The position numbers were made by a program, and so were the translations under genes. A DNA stretch of 40,211 nucleotides from an uncultured Bacteriovoracaceae bacterium (GTDB lineage: Bacteria; Bdellovibrionota; Bacteriovoracia; Bacteriovoracales; Bacteriovoracaceae): the NCBI GenBank assembly GCA_938017795.1, contig CALIJZ010000009.1, forward strand, positions 1-40,211, written 5' to 3'. The stretch's first letter is position 1. Every line of letters starts with the position of its first letter. The notes under the pieces were generated by a model. It was not told the DNA's origin. It saw only the letters and a program-made list of their open reading frames with translations, and searched no databases. Below, one piece after another: positions 23,212 through 31,900 of the stretch.

Positions 23212-24725
23212 AAAGCTTAATATCTATATTAGTAATTTTAAGTTCACTTAGCTTTTCTAATTCAATTCACCCTGTTGAAAAATTAAGAAAAATCAAGCTA
23301 AGACTAACGAGTAAAGATGTAACTTCAGCTGAGTATAGTGATTACCTTGATTATATTAATAAGCATTGTAAGAATAATGATAGCTATAACGAGCAATGTA
23401 TTAAAACTTCTCTAGGGTATTTTATCGATCGTTTTATGAATGATGATGGATTTAAAAAGACTGGTTTACTATTTACTCAAAAAATTTTCCGTTTTAACTC
23501 TTCATTTGGGAGTTCTTCAAATGAAGGAGTCTCAAGAGAGCCTTATGTGAATTTAGTTAATGATATTTTTACTGGTAATCAAAGTTGGGACCAACTTTTT
23601 ATTGGTAATAAATATAAATTATCAAAATATATTAATACACTCGAAAATCTAGGTATTAACCAAGACTTTGAAGGCGGGTCTGATGCCAAAGAGTTTTATC
23701 AAAATTATATTGTGAAAGCTAATATCAAAATAAATAATTTAGGAGAAGAAGCAAGTAGAGAGATTATCGATTTAATTGTTAATGATGAAAACCTTGCTGG
23801 AGGAATTATTACAACCCCTAAGTTTGTTGGGAGATATCATAATACCTTAAGAAATAAAGGTAGGAAAAGAGCGGCTGCAATTTTGAGAGTTGGAATGTGT
23901 GAAGATCTGATTCCTTCAGTTGATCTTGATGAGCATAAGAAATTTGAAGAAATTCAAGTTGCTATAGGTGAAACTTTTATTGATATGGATGCAGAAAAAC
24001 TTCACGGTACTCAAAGATCATGTAAGAGCTGTCATTTATATAAAGGTTTAGATCCTTTGGCCCAAACATTTTGGTCAATAGAAGGTGGGCTTAAAAAGAC
24101 AGTGAGTCCTGGTGCCTTAATTTATACAAACCTTAAAGGGGAATTAAAAAATACAGCTGTCAAAGGTGTTGGAGATTATTTAAGAAAGCTAGTTAAAACA
24201 GATAAATATAAATCTTGCCAAGTAACAAATTTATGGAAGCACTACGTTGCCTCGGAAGAGACTTTAAGCAAAAAATTAAAATTAAAATTAATAAAAAAAT
24301 ATACGGAATTTGATGGGAAAATCAAGGATGTTTTAAAATATATGCTTGTTCATTATGGATATTACTACAGAGCTGGAGAAAATAAGAAGAAAGCGCCAGT
24401 AAATAATAAGATTCATCAATTAAAGCAGTCATTTAAAAAAGCTAAAAATGTATTGAAAAACTGTAATCAGTGTCACTACCTTACACCGGTGTTTTATGAA
24501 TTCCCTCTAAGGGGAACAAGCTTTGATGGGAAAATTAAGGATGAGAAATACTATGCCAATGAACTTTATAAACAATTGGCCTTAGGGAAAAGTGAAATTG
24601 GTCATGGTCGAACAATGCCAGAAGAGGGCTCTGATTTTCAACCCACTCAACAAGACCTTAGGGAAGTTAAAAATTGGATAGATTTAGGAATGCCAGATAG
24701 TAGTGGTGAAAGGATGTTAAAATGA
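23208..24725 (+). CDS. periplasmic di-heme cytochrome c-like protein (planctomycete DUF1588/DUF1592-like layout)
   Basis: 505 residues with the signal peptide 'MKSLISILVILSSLSFSNS'. Two heme c sites are present: 'CKSCH' (272-276) and 'CNQCH' (419-423). The C-terminal end has the usual cytochrome tail, with 'GRTMPEEG' supplying a candidate axial Met and 'LREVKNWIDLGMP' as the last helix. The segment before the first heme ('NTLRNKGRKRAAAILRVGMCEDLIPSV') recalls the block before the cytochrome part in planctomycete-type DUF1592/DUF1588 proteins. In those systems the cytochrome gene neighbours a DUF1501 or DUF1552 gene, as here two genes on. Coupled by ATGA overlaps on both sides. Confidence 0.78.
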   Translation: MKSLISILVILSSLSFSNSIHPVEKLRKIKLRLTSKDVTSAEYSDYLDYINKHCKNNDSYNEQCIKTSLGYFIDRFMNDDGFKKTGLLFTQKIFRFNSSFGSSSNEGVSREPYVNLVNDIFTGNQSWDQLFIGNKYKLSKYINTLENLGINQDFEGGSDAKEFYQNYIVKANIKINNLGEEASREIIDLIVNDENLAGGIITTPKFVGRYHNTLRNKGRKRAAAILRVGMCEDLIPSVDLDEHKKFEEIQVAIGETFIDMDAEKLHGTQRSCKSCHLYKGLDPLAQTFWSIEGGLKKTVSPGALIYTNLKGELKNTAVKGVGDYLRKLVKTDKYKSCQVTNLWKHYVASEETLSKKLKLKLIKKYTEFDGKIKDVLKYMLVHYGYYYRAGENKKKAPVNNKIHQLKQSFKKAKNVLKNCNQCHYLTPVFYEFPLRGTSFDGKIKDEKYYANELYKQLALGKSEIGHGRTMPEEGSDFQPTQQDLREVKNWIDLGMPDSSGERMLK

Positions 24726-25636
24726 AATGGTTCTTTTTAGTAGTATTTTCTTTTAGCACATATTCTCAAACGATTACCTTTGAAGATAAGCATCATAAAT
24801 ATCTTAATGGATCTGAGCTACAATATTTTTTAGAGTCTAAGTTTTCTCTCTCTGCTTCCGATTTTCCAATTTTAAATATTATAAAAAAACAAAATGGTGG
24901 CAGTTATTCTAATTGTTATCTTTCTACTGGAGAGGCTGATCTTAAATCTGGAAAAATGTCTATAAAAAAACCTAACGGGTCTTTTGTTTCTGAATATTTA
25001 GTGTGTGTAAGTAGTCTTATCAGTGGAAGAATTGGACTGTTTATGAATTTTGATAATCTTTATTATGATGAAGAAGGTTTTTATGATGGGAATATTATAT
25101 ACGATGAGTATGGTAATCCAATAGTAGATGACACAACCGAGAAATTTACTAAAGCTCAGGTTTCTATGGAAGAGTTTAATTTATTGCTTGAAAAATTTGG
25201 AATAGATCTTTTGACTGAATTTTTAGATGAGAGCTTTCCAGCCGATGAAATAAGTAATCTTTTTTTAGATCCATCGATATATAAAAATATTTTAAACCCA
25301 GATTCTGAAGATTATGACTTAGAATATACAGCTGGCCTAGCAGCTAGTTTTTTACAAAGTGATTTTAGTAATTATAAAAAATCTAGTCTCATTGAGTTGA
25401 TTGAAAATCTTCACATAGAGTTTGTTGGTCCTGATATTATTTTGGAAAAACTAAATTTCTATGGAGAGAATTCCTTTTATGGAAAAGATCTAACTGACAA
25501 GAAGCAATACCTTGCTTTTATTTATGATAAGGCCATCTCAATGAAAGAATCGCAGAGTGATGAGATGACACTTGAAAAATTTTACGAAAATGTTTTAACA
25601 ATTATATTTTTAAACGAATATTTAATAAGAGAGTAA
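24722..25636 (+). CDS. secreted protein of unknown function, third gene of the operon
   Basis: 304 residues with a short signal peptide ('MKWFFLVVFSFSTYSQ'). The mature protein is very acidic and rich in Phe, Leu, Tyr and Asp, with two cysteines ('SNCYLS', 'LVCVSS') that could pair. A middle segment ('DNLYYDEEGFYDGNIIYDEYGN') is dense in Asp, Glu, Tyr and Gly and might bind calcium. It starts inside the stop of the cytochrome gene (ATGA) and is followed two bases later by the DUF1501 gene. No family recognised. The conserved-looking coupling suggests that it partners with one of them. Confidence 0.7.
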   Translation: MKWFFLVVFSFSTYSQTITFEDKHHKYLNGSELQYFLESKFSLSASDFPILNIIKKQNGGSYSNCYLSTGEADLKSGKMSIKKPNGSFVSEYLVCVSSLISGRIGLFMNFDNLYYDEEGFYDGNIIYDEYGNPIVDDTTEKFTKAQVSMEEFNLLLEKFGIDLLTEFLDESFPADEISNLFLDPSIYKNILNPDSEDYDLEYTAGLAASFLQSDFSNYKKSSLIELIENLHIEFVGPDIILEKLNFYGENSFYGKDLTDKKQYLAFIYDKAISMKESQSDEMTLEKFYENVLTIIFLNEYLIRE

Positions 25637-25638
25637 TT

Positions 25639-26916
25639 ATGAAAAGAAGAGAGTTTTTATCAAAAACATCAAAGACTATTATCACTGGAGTTTGTTGTTC
25701 ATCTTTAGGGTCGCTAAACTCATTGGCTTTTGAAGAAAAAAAGAGACAAAAATTACTAGTTATAAAAGTTAGTGACGGGATGGACTCTTTAATGGGACTA
25801 AATCCATGGCTTGGAGATCGTCCTGACCAAGGGAACTTATTTATTGATGAAAATTATAATATCTCTAAATCTATTCAAGGTAGTGAGATTAACCTCGGTC
25901 CGTCTGCGATAAGTTTAAAAAATTATGCTAATGATTTCTCTATCGTTAATGGAATCTTTATGGGTACTGATGATGTAGGTCATGAATCTGCTATGAAGTA
26001 CCTTACAATGGGTGAAACAAATGGAAAAAATGACTTTATAGCTACTCTAGCAACTTCGCTTTATCCTAAAAAGAAAGTGAGAATGTTGACTAATCGTAGT
26101 ATTGAAGCATCTAGCTTTCAAAAATATATAAATATTGCAACACCAGAGAGTCTTGTTCCAAGTGAATCTAATGAAGGTCTTGCTTCTATTAAATTAAATA
26201 GGAGATCTGCATTTTCTTCAGCTTTAAATAATTTAATTTCACCATCTTCGGTTTATGATTATGGTAAATATCAAGATCTAGTTACTCAGTTGGAAAGCGA
26301 ATATTCAGATTTAAATGAAAGTGATAGAAGTGTTTTGGCTTCTTTGATTACTGATACTGTTGATTTTGTTCAATTGGAGATTGAAAATAATTCTGAGATA
26401 ACTTTAGATTCTCATGATGATTATGAGTCCAATCACCAGAGAGCTCAAAAAAGTGTATGGGATAAGATATCAATGTATTTTAAAGTTTTAAAAGAAAAAG
26501 GTAATTATTTAGATAATTTAACAATTGTTGTTTTAAATGATTTCTCTCGACTACCATTTCTCAATTCAGCAAAAGGTAAAGATCATAACTTTTTTGAAAA
26601 TTCAGTTCTTGTTGCTGGTGGAAATCTAAAAGGTGGAAAAGTTATTGGAAATACCACTTTGATTAATAAAAATAATTCAAGGGCCAACTCTCAACGATCT
26701 GGTATTCCATATGATTTTAAGGCACAAAAGTCCGTAAATTTGAAAGCTGATTTGGATGCTAACAAAACTGCTAAATACTACGCAGATCATAAAGATATCG
26801 GCATGATCAGACCAAATAATCTTTGGGCAACAGTGGCTAAATCTTTTGGTATTAAAGCAGATAATATTAAATCATTGCCCAAAGATTCTAAATCATTTGA
26901 TAGATTGCTTAAATAA
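25639..26916 (+). CDS. Tat-exported DUF1501 family protein
   Basis: 425 residues. The N-terminus has the twin-arginine motif 'KRREFLSK' and a moderately hydrophobic stretch, so export in folded form through Tat is expected. The family block 'LLVIKVSDGMDSLMGLNPW' follows. 'GHESAMKYLTMG' and 'LTIVVLNDFSRLPFLNSAKGKDHN' match the alkaline-phosphatase/sulfatase-like core that DUF1501 proteins share. In that fold these segments supply metal and active-site residues. The enzymatic activity of DUF1501 proteins is not established. It is last in a four-gene unit with a di-heme protein, a pairing also seen in planctomycetes. Confidence 0.82.
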   Translation: MKRREFLSKTSKTIITGVCCSSLGSLNSLAFEEKKRQKLLVIKVSDGMDSLMGLNPWLGDRPDQGNLFIDENYNISKSIQGSEINLGPSAISLKNYANDFSIVNGIFMGTDDVGHESAMKYLTMGETNGKNDFIATLATSLYPKKKVRMLTNRSIEASSFQKYINIATPESLVPSESNEGLASIKLNRRSAFSSALNNLISPSSVYDYGKYQDLVTQLESEYSDLNESDRSVLASLITDTVDFVQLEIENNSEITLDSHDDYESNHQRAQKSVWDKISMYFKVLKEKGNYLDNLTIVVLNDFSRLPFLNSAKGKDHNFFENSVLVAGGNLKGGKVIGNTTLINKNNSRANSQRSGIPYDFKAQKSVNLKADLDANKTAKYYADHKDIGMIRPNNLWATVAKSFGIKADNIKSLPKDSKSFDRLLK

Positions 26917-27035
26917 TATCAATTGTTTTCTTGCAACTATCTTTGTCTAAATATATCGATCTCTTACTTCTAATTTTTTAATTTTAAACTAGTGATTACT
27001 TATCACACGCCTTTAATACTGGGCCTGTTAAATCA

Positions 27036-27081
27036 AAGCAAAAAAGTTTTGAGATCTTCTTACATCGGAACTTTTTTGCTT
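27036..27081. repeat. perfect 13-bp inverted repeat after the DUF1501 operon
   Basis: AAGCAAAAAAGTT (27036-27048) and AACTTTTTTGCTT (27069-27081) pair perfectly around a 20-base loop. The T6 lies inside the arm rather than after the stem, so it is not a standard terminator. It sits between the operon end (26916) and the metallopeptidase start (27155). Confidence 0.7.
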
Positions 27082-27154
27082 CAGTCTCATTCTTACTTCT
27101 GAAATTGATATTATGAACAAAAGATTAATTTATTACTTAAAAAATGAGGTTGTT

Positions 27155-28015
27155 ATGAAATTAATTATATTGTTATTTACCTTTATACCACTTTTGTCAT
27201 TAGCGTGTGATAAAGAAGGAAATTCTGGATTCTTACCTGAAAATGATTTATGGATTAGTGCCGATACTAAAGGTCTAGATATGACTGAAGAAAAGTTCAG
27301 TTCAATCATTGATAGCGTAGTAAAGTTTTATAAACCAAAATTTGAAGAATTAGGTGTAAATTTTTCTGTTGATAAGCAATGGGAAGAAGGAGCAGTTAAC
27401 GCCTATGCACAGCAGGTTGGGAATAACTGGAAAATTGCAATGTTTGGTGGACTTGCTAGACATAAAGAAACTACAGAAGATGGTTTTGCCTTAGTAGTTT
27501 GTCATGAATTGGGCCATCACATTGGAGGTGCTCCTAAATATAACGGCATGTCATGGGCAAGTAATGAAGGTCAAGCAGATTATTGGGCCACTTTAAAATG
27601 TTTTAGAAACTATGTTCAAGGTGATAATAATATTGAAATTTTGGCAAATAGAAAACCAGGCAATGAGGAATTTGAAGAAAGATTTAAAAACATAGTTGTA
27701 AAAGAATGTGCTAAGTCTTTTACGAATTTGGAAAAACAAGCAATTTGTCAAAGAGCTTCATTGGCAAGTTTTTCTCTGGCATCTTTACTTGGATCATTGG
27801 GCGGAAGAGTAGCGTTTGAAAAGCCTAGTAATATGTTTAAAACTTTTGATGGCCACCCACCTGCGCAATGTAGATTAGATACTTATTTGCAAGGAGCTTT
27901 ATGCAAAGTCGATCAGAGTGATGCAGTTGACAGAGTTTACGCAGATATTGGTACATGCAATAAAACAGACGAAGAAATATCAGGTGTAAGACCACCTTGT
28001 TGGTATAGACCCTAA
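27155..28015 (+). CDS. secreted zinc metallopeptidase (HExxH ... ExxAD)
   Basis: 286 residues from ATG 27155, chosen because GAGGT lies four bases upstream and because it puts the signal peptide ('MKLIILLFTFIPLLSLAC') at the N-terminus. A reading from 27113 would add 14 residues before it. Zinc ligands His117 and His121 with catalytic Glu118 lie in 'CHELGHH'. The downstream 'NEGQADYWA' gives Glu138 as third ligand in an ExxAD motif, as in gluzincins of the M48 type. Eight or more cysteines suggest a disulfide-rich exported enzyme. Cys18 could be a lipidation site, but its lipobox is weak. It stands between the DUF1501 operon and lpdA. Confidence 0.78.
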   Translation: MKLIILLFTFIPLLSLACDKEGNSGFLPENDLWISADTKGLDMTEEKFSSIIDSVVKFYKPKFEELGVNFSVDKQWEEGAVNAYAQQVGNNWKIAMFGGLARHKETTEDGFALVVCHELGHHIGGAPKYNGMSWASNEGQADYWATLKCFRNYVQGDNNIEILANRKPGNEEFEERFKNIVVKECAKSFTNLEKQAICQRASLASFSLASLLGSLGGRVAFEKPSNMFKTFDGHPPAQCRLDTYLQGALCKVDQSDAVDRVYADIGTCNKTDEEISGVRPPCWYRP

Positions 28016-28135
28016 GAAGTATAAATAAAATTAAAAATGGACTGTAAATATAGGATTTACTCTGTTTGCAGTTCTTATAAAATAATATACTAATTTTTTT
28101 TCTTTTCAGAAAATCATTCAAAGTCTAGAATTATT

Positions 28136-28141
28136 TATAAT
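28136..28141 (+). promoter_or_regulatory. candidate -10 of lpdA
   Basis: Perfect TATAAT 21 bases before the lpdA ATG, leaving room for the AAAAGGA ribosome site in a short leader. The -35 is weak. Confidence 0.35.
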
Positions 28142-28162
28142 AAATTTAAAAGGATAAGTACT

Positions 28163-29569
28163 ATGTCGACTGAATATGATGTTGTTGTAATTGGATCTGG
28201 ACCAGGTGGTTATGTAGGTGCAATTCGATGCGCTCAACTTGGCTTAAAAACTGCTATAGTCGAAAAATACTCTACTCTTGGTGGAACATGTTTAAATGTT
28301 GGCTGTATACCATCTAAGGCCTTATTGGATTCAAGCCATCGCTATCACGATACAGTTCATTCACATAAGGATCATGGAATTAATATTGAAAATGCAGTGC
28401 TTGATCTTACAAAGATGATGGAAAGGGTACAAAAAAAAGTCGTAGCTCCTACTTGTGAGGGGGTTAAGTTCTTAATGAAAAAAAACAAAATTGATGTCTT
28501 TCATGGAGTTGGGAGTTTTGTTGGTGCACATGAATTATTAGTCAGTGGAGAGAAAAATGAAACTATTCACTCTAAAAATTTTATTATAGCCACTGGGTCT
28601 AAGCCTGCCAGTTTGCCAGGTATTGAAATTGATAAAGAAAGAATTATTTCATCGACTGAGGCCTTAAAGCTAACTCAATTACCAGAACATTTAGTAGTCA
28701 TTGGAGGTGGTGTCATTGGCTTAGAGTTAGGTTCTGTTTATAAGAGACTTGGCTCAAAAGTTTCTGTTATTGAATATGCGGATAAAATTGTTTCTACAAT
28801 GGATGAGGATGTTTCAAAAGAGATAACAAAGGCATTAAAAAAAGAAGGAATAGAATTTTATCTTGGCAGTGCTGTTCAAAGCGTTGTTAGTAATGGAGAT
28901 AAAGTTGCTCTTCAAATTAAAGATTTAAGTAAAGATAGTATTTTTAGCTTAGAAGGTGATTATTGTTTGGTTTCAGTTGGGAGAAAAGCTTATACAAAAG
29001 GTTTAAATTTAGAAAATGTAGATTTGGGCACAGATGATAGAGGTCGGATTGAAGTTAATGAACATTTACAAACAAACCATCCCCATATTTATGCAATCGG
29101 CGATGTTATTAAGGGACCAATGCTTGCTCATAAAGCCGAAGAAGAAGGAGTCTTTGTTGCAGAATTGATTGCAGGGCAAATTCCTCATATTAATTATAAT
29201 TTAATTCCTGGTGTTGTTTATACTCATCCAGAAGTTGCATCAGTTGGGATTACTGAAAAACAAGCTCAAGATCAGGGGATTATGTACAAGAAAGGTAGTT
29301 TTTCATACAAGGCCCTCGGTAGGGCAAGAGCAAGTAATGAATCTTTTGGAATGATTAAAGTTATTGCTGATAAAGAAACTGATGAGATTTTAGGGGTTCA
29401 TATGGTTGGAGCTAGATGTGCCGATTTGATCGCTGAGGCAGTTTTAGCAATGGAGTTTCGTGCTAGTGCTGAAGATATAGCAAGAACATGCCATGCTCAT
29501 CCTACTTATGCTGAAGCCTTTAAAGAGGCATGTTTAGCAGCTACGGAAAACAGAGCAATTCATAGTTAG
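28163..29569 (+). CDS. lpdA: dihydrolipoyl dehydrogenase (E3)
   Basis: FAD enzyme that reoxidises dihydrolipoyl groups with NAD+ in 2-oxo acid dehydrogenase complexes. 468 residues. The FAD-binding 'GSGPGGYVGAIRCAQLG' is at the N-terminus, the redox disulfide is Cys43-Cys48 in 'GGTCLNVGCIPSKAL', the NAD-binding 'VVIGGGVIGLELG' is mid-protein, and the catalytic His446-Glu451 pair lies in 'HAHPTYAEAF'. It probably serves SucA-SucB encoded 8 kb upstream and may be shared with other lipoamide complexes. It has its own promoter and terminator, which fits that general role. Confidence 0.97.
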   Translation: MSTEYDVVVIGSGPGGYVGAIRCAQLGLKTAIVEKYSTLGGTCLNVGCIPSKALLDSSHRYHDTVHSHKDHGINIENAVLDLTKMMERVQKKVVAPTCEGVKFLMKKNKIDVFHGVGSFVGAHELLVSGEKNETIHSKNFIIATGSKPASLPGIEIDKERIISSTEALKLTQLPEHLVVIGGGVIGLELGSVYKRLGSKVSVIEYADKIVSTMDEDVSKEITKALKKEGIEFYLGSAVQSVVSNGDKVALQIKDLSKDSIFSLEGDYCLVSVGRKAYTKGLNLENVDLGTDDRGRIEVNEHLQTNHPHIYAIGDVIKGPMLAHKAEEEGVFVAELIAGQIPHINYNLIPGVVYTHPEVASVGITEKQAQDQGIMYKKGSFSYKALGRARASNESFGMIKVIADKETDEILGVHMVGARCADLIAEAVLAMEFRASAEDIARTCHAHPTYAEAFKEACLAATENRAIHS

Positions 29570-29580
29570 AGATATACTAT

Positions 29581-29608
29581 AAAGCTACGCATATTCCTAG
29601 GCTTTTTT
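29581..29608 (+). terminator. intrinsic terminator of lpdA
   Basis: AAAGC-TA pairs with TA-G-GCTTT (29581-29587 with 29598-29605; one bulged G) and runs into TTTTTT (29603-29608). It begins 11 bases after the lpdA stop. Confidence 0.55.
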
Positions 29609-29641
29609 ATTTATTAAATCGAAGTTATCTGAAGACTTTCG

Positions 29642-29647
29642 TATAAT
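29642..29647 (+). promoter_or_regulatory. TATAAT giving a predicted leaderless mRNA for the Nif3-family gene
   Basis: A perfect -10 hexamer ends six bases before ATG 29654, with a TCGAAG 17 bases upstream. No ribosome site is present. Confidence 0.45.
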
Positions 29648-29653
29648 CAAAGA

Positions 29654-30412
29654 ATGAACCTATTAGAATTAGAAAACTTTTTAAACACATTCCTAGATAT
29701 AAGAAACTTTAAAGACTATTGTCCAAATGGCCTTCAAGTTCAAGGTAGTGAGAAGATACAAAAAATTGGATTTAGTGTGTCGGCCACTAAAGAAGCAATT
29801 GAGAAATGTATTCATCATAATTGTAATAGTTTAATTACTCATCATGGAATATTTTGGAATTATCAAAAAAAAGTTCTTACTCATCAATTTTATAATAGGG
29901 TAGCACCCTTAATAAAAAATGATATTTCATTGTTTGGATATCACTTACCACTAGATGCTCATCTAGATGTTGGAAATGCTGCAGTTATAGCTAAGATGTT
30001 GCAATTAACAGATATCCTGCCTTTTGGTGAGTATAAAGGAAATACACTAGGAGTTTCTGGTCGACTACCTTCTGAAATAAAGTCAGCAGAACTAGCTCTT
30101 AAGTTAGCAACAATTTTTGATCATAAGGTTATTCATGCTAGTCCTGATAAAAATAGAGTAATAAACACTATTGGAATTATTACAGGTGGAGCAAATAATG
30201 AATGGACAAGTGCTAGCTCACAAGGTTTAGATGCTTATCTAACTGGTGAGATTAGTGAATATAATTGGCATGATGCTATTGAAGCAGAGATTGATTATTT
30301 TGCTTGTGGTCATCACGCAACTGAGAAATTTGGGATACAAAGTTTAATGAATGTCATAAGAAATAAGTTTGATATTGAAGTAATATTTTTTGATTCGGAA
30401 AATCTAGCATAA
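29654..30412 (+). CDS. Nif3-like dinuclear metal centre protein (DUF34/YbgI)
   Basis: 252 residues of the widespread NIF3/YbgI family, which forms hexameric rings with two metal ions per subunit. The role is unsettled; cyclohydrolase-like and metal-handling functions have been proposed. Conserved blocks: 'CPNGLQVQGSEKIQKIGFSV' (23-42), metal-binding 'ITHHGIFW' (His63-His64), 'YHLPLDAHLDVGNAA' (Asp101) and the C-terminal 'CGHHATEKFGI' with His and Glu224. It lacks the extra middle domain of longer members. It is a single-gene unit on a predicted leaderless transcript, after the lpdA terminator. Confidence 0.92.
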   Translation: MNLLELENFLNTFLDIRNFKDYCPNGLQVQGSEKIQKIGFSVSATKEAIEKCIHHNCNSLITHHGIFWNYQKKVLTHQFYNRVAPLIKNDISLFGYHLPLDAHLDVGNAAVIAKMLQLTDILPFGEYKGNTLGVSGRLPSEIKSAELALKLATIFDHKVIHASPDKNRVINTIGIITGGANNEWTSASSQGLDAYLTGEISEYNWHDAIEAEIDYFACGHHATEKFGIQSLMNVIRNKFDIEVIFFDSENLA

Positions 30413-30653
30413 TTTTGAATTTTTCTCATTTTTGCTTAGAAAAATAAATGCCAACAATATGTTTCACTACTTACAACTTTATAAAATTTAAAATTTTACT
30501 TATAATTTTTTATTTTTTTTTAAAACAGTAATGATTCCAAATAGTTAATCTATATTTTATGACCTTAATAATTATTCAGTAATAATATACCTTACTATTT
30601 AAGTAAGTTTTAACCAAGCCGATTAAAGTTCAAGGGTTAAAGGAGAAATTATT

Positions 30654-31805
30654 ATGAATACCATCGTTTCAATGTTTAGAATCCTATCTATTATTTCCAT
30701 TTTTGTTTTCAACTTTTCATGTCAGGATACAAGTTTTTATCCAGGTACAATTGAAGCAGCTGAAGGCTCAGGTGATGGAGAGGATGGAGACGGAAATCCA
30801 GGTGCAATAACCGGATCACATGATATGGGTGGAGCAGAGGATGGACACTCTTCTGGTGGAGATGATACTGCAGGTAGTGATGATGGAGGTTCAGATTCAG
30901 CAGGTGGAGATGATACGGCAGGTGATGATGATGGAGGATCAGATGATGGTGGTCCAGTTGATACAATAAAAGATAACTTCACAGTTAATCCTTCCCAGGA
31001 AAATAAAATTGATCTTTTATGGGTTATAGATAACTCAGGGTCAATGAAAAATGAGCAAGAGGCAATAGCAGATAATTTTAACCAATTTATTAAACATTTT
31101 GTTTCTAAAAATATTGATTTTAGAATGAATATTATTACTACTGATACCTTAAACTCTGCTGGTGAGCCAGATTGGAGTCTTGATGAAACTCTTACAAGTG
31201 AATTTCATTCTCTCAATCCAGACTTATTCTTTGAAAATTTTGAAGAAGCTGTTCAAGTAGGAATTAAAGGTCATCATGAAGAAAAAGGTCTTGAAGCAGC
31301 ACAAGTATTTTTTTATAAATACTCACATGACTTCTTTAGACCAAATTCTCACACAGCAATCATCTATGTTTCTGATGAGGAAGATCAAAGTTCTGACTCG
31401 GTGCAATCTTATGTTAACCATGCTCAAAGTTTTCTAAATAATAATACAGAATTACAAATGCACGCAATTGTTAGAACAAAAGATCTAGAGGGTTCTGGAG
31501 GATCAATCTCTAATGGGGGAGCAAGATATATAGAAGCGGCTGATCTAACAAGTGGTTTAAATGAAGAAATTAATAATGATTTTTATAATACTTTAAACAA
31601 GATTGGTGAAAATATTGTTATTAATATTCAAAACTTTGTTCTTTCTAAAACGCCTAAACTTGATAGTGTGAAAGTTTATGTAGATTCTTTATTTCTTCAT
31701 CCTGACAATTGGGAATATAACTCAACACTTAATTCAATAGAATTTAAGGATGGCAGTAAACCACGAGTTGGAGCCGATATAAGAGTAGAATATATTGCTC
31801 GGTAG
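30654..31805 (+). CDS. VWA-domain surface lipoprotein (CglB-like)
   Basis: 383 residues. The lipobox 'FNFSC' gives Cys23 with Gln next, so outer-membrane sorting is expected. Residues ~38-105 are a Gly/Asp/Ser linker. A von Willebrand A domain fills the rest; its MIDAS is Asp126-Ser128-Ser130 in 'WVIDNSGSM'. A conserved later strand is 'AIIYVSDEEDQ'. The layout (lipoprotein, acidic linker, VWA) and the following genes match CglB, the VWA surface adhesin of Myxococcus gliding. AAAGGAG precedes the ATG. The preceding 241 bases are plain AT-rich DNA that must contain the promoter. CglB identity is inferred from context. Confidence 0.82.
   Translation: MNTIVSMFRILSIISIFVFNFSCQDTSFYPGTIEAAEGSGDGEDGDGNPGAITGSHDMGGAEDGHSSGGDDTAGSDDGGSDSAGGDDTAGDDDGGSDDGGPVDTIKDNFTVNPSQENKIDLLWVIDNSGSMKNEQEAIADNFNQFIKHFVSKNIDFRMNIITTDTLNSAGEPDWSLDETLTSEFHSLNPDLFFENFEEAVQVGIKGHHEEKGLEAAQVFFYKYSHDFFRPNSHTAIIYVSDEEDQSSDSVQSYVNHAQSFLNNNTELQMHAIVRTKDLEGSGGSISNGGARYIEAADLTSGLNEEINNDFYNTLNKIGENIVINIQNFVLSKTPKLDSVKVYVDSLFLHPDNWEYNSTLNSIEFKDGSKPRVGADIRVEYIAR
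30855..30950 (+). repeat. two 48-bp near-identical repeats in the VWA lipoprotein linker
   Basis: Copies at 30855-30902 and 30903-30950 encode 16-residue units starting GGDDTAG with DDGGSD inside. They lengthen an acidic Gly/Asp/Ser spacer between lipid anchor and VWA domain. The Asp-Gly spacing could bind calcium. Confidence 0.75.
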
Positions 31806-31900
31806 CCTCCTTTCTTGAGTGGGGCAAAATTTGCCTCATGCTCTGGAGTAAGTTAGTAAAAAATAATTATATTGCGAGAAGTTAATCAAGGAAGATAACA

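Noticed and set aside
30709..30982. Minus-strand frames rich in His/Leu or Pro/Ser
   Set aside because: They are antisense to the Gly/Asp/Ser linker of the VWA lipoprotein.
31806..31860. Hairpin GGGGC/GCCTC between the VWA and barrel genes as a terminator
   Set aside because: The stem is short with wobble and bulges and has no T-tract; at most a weak processing or attenuation point.
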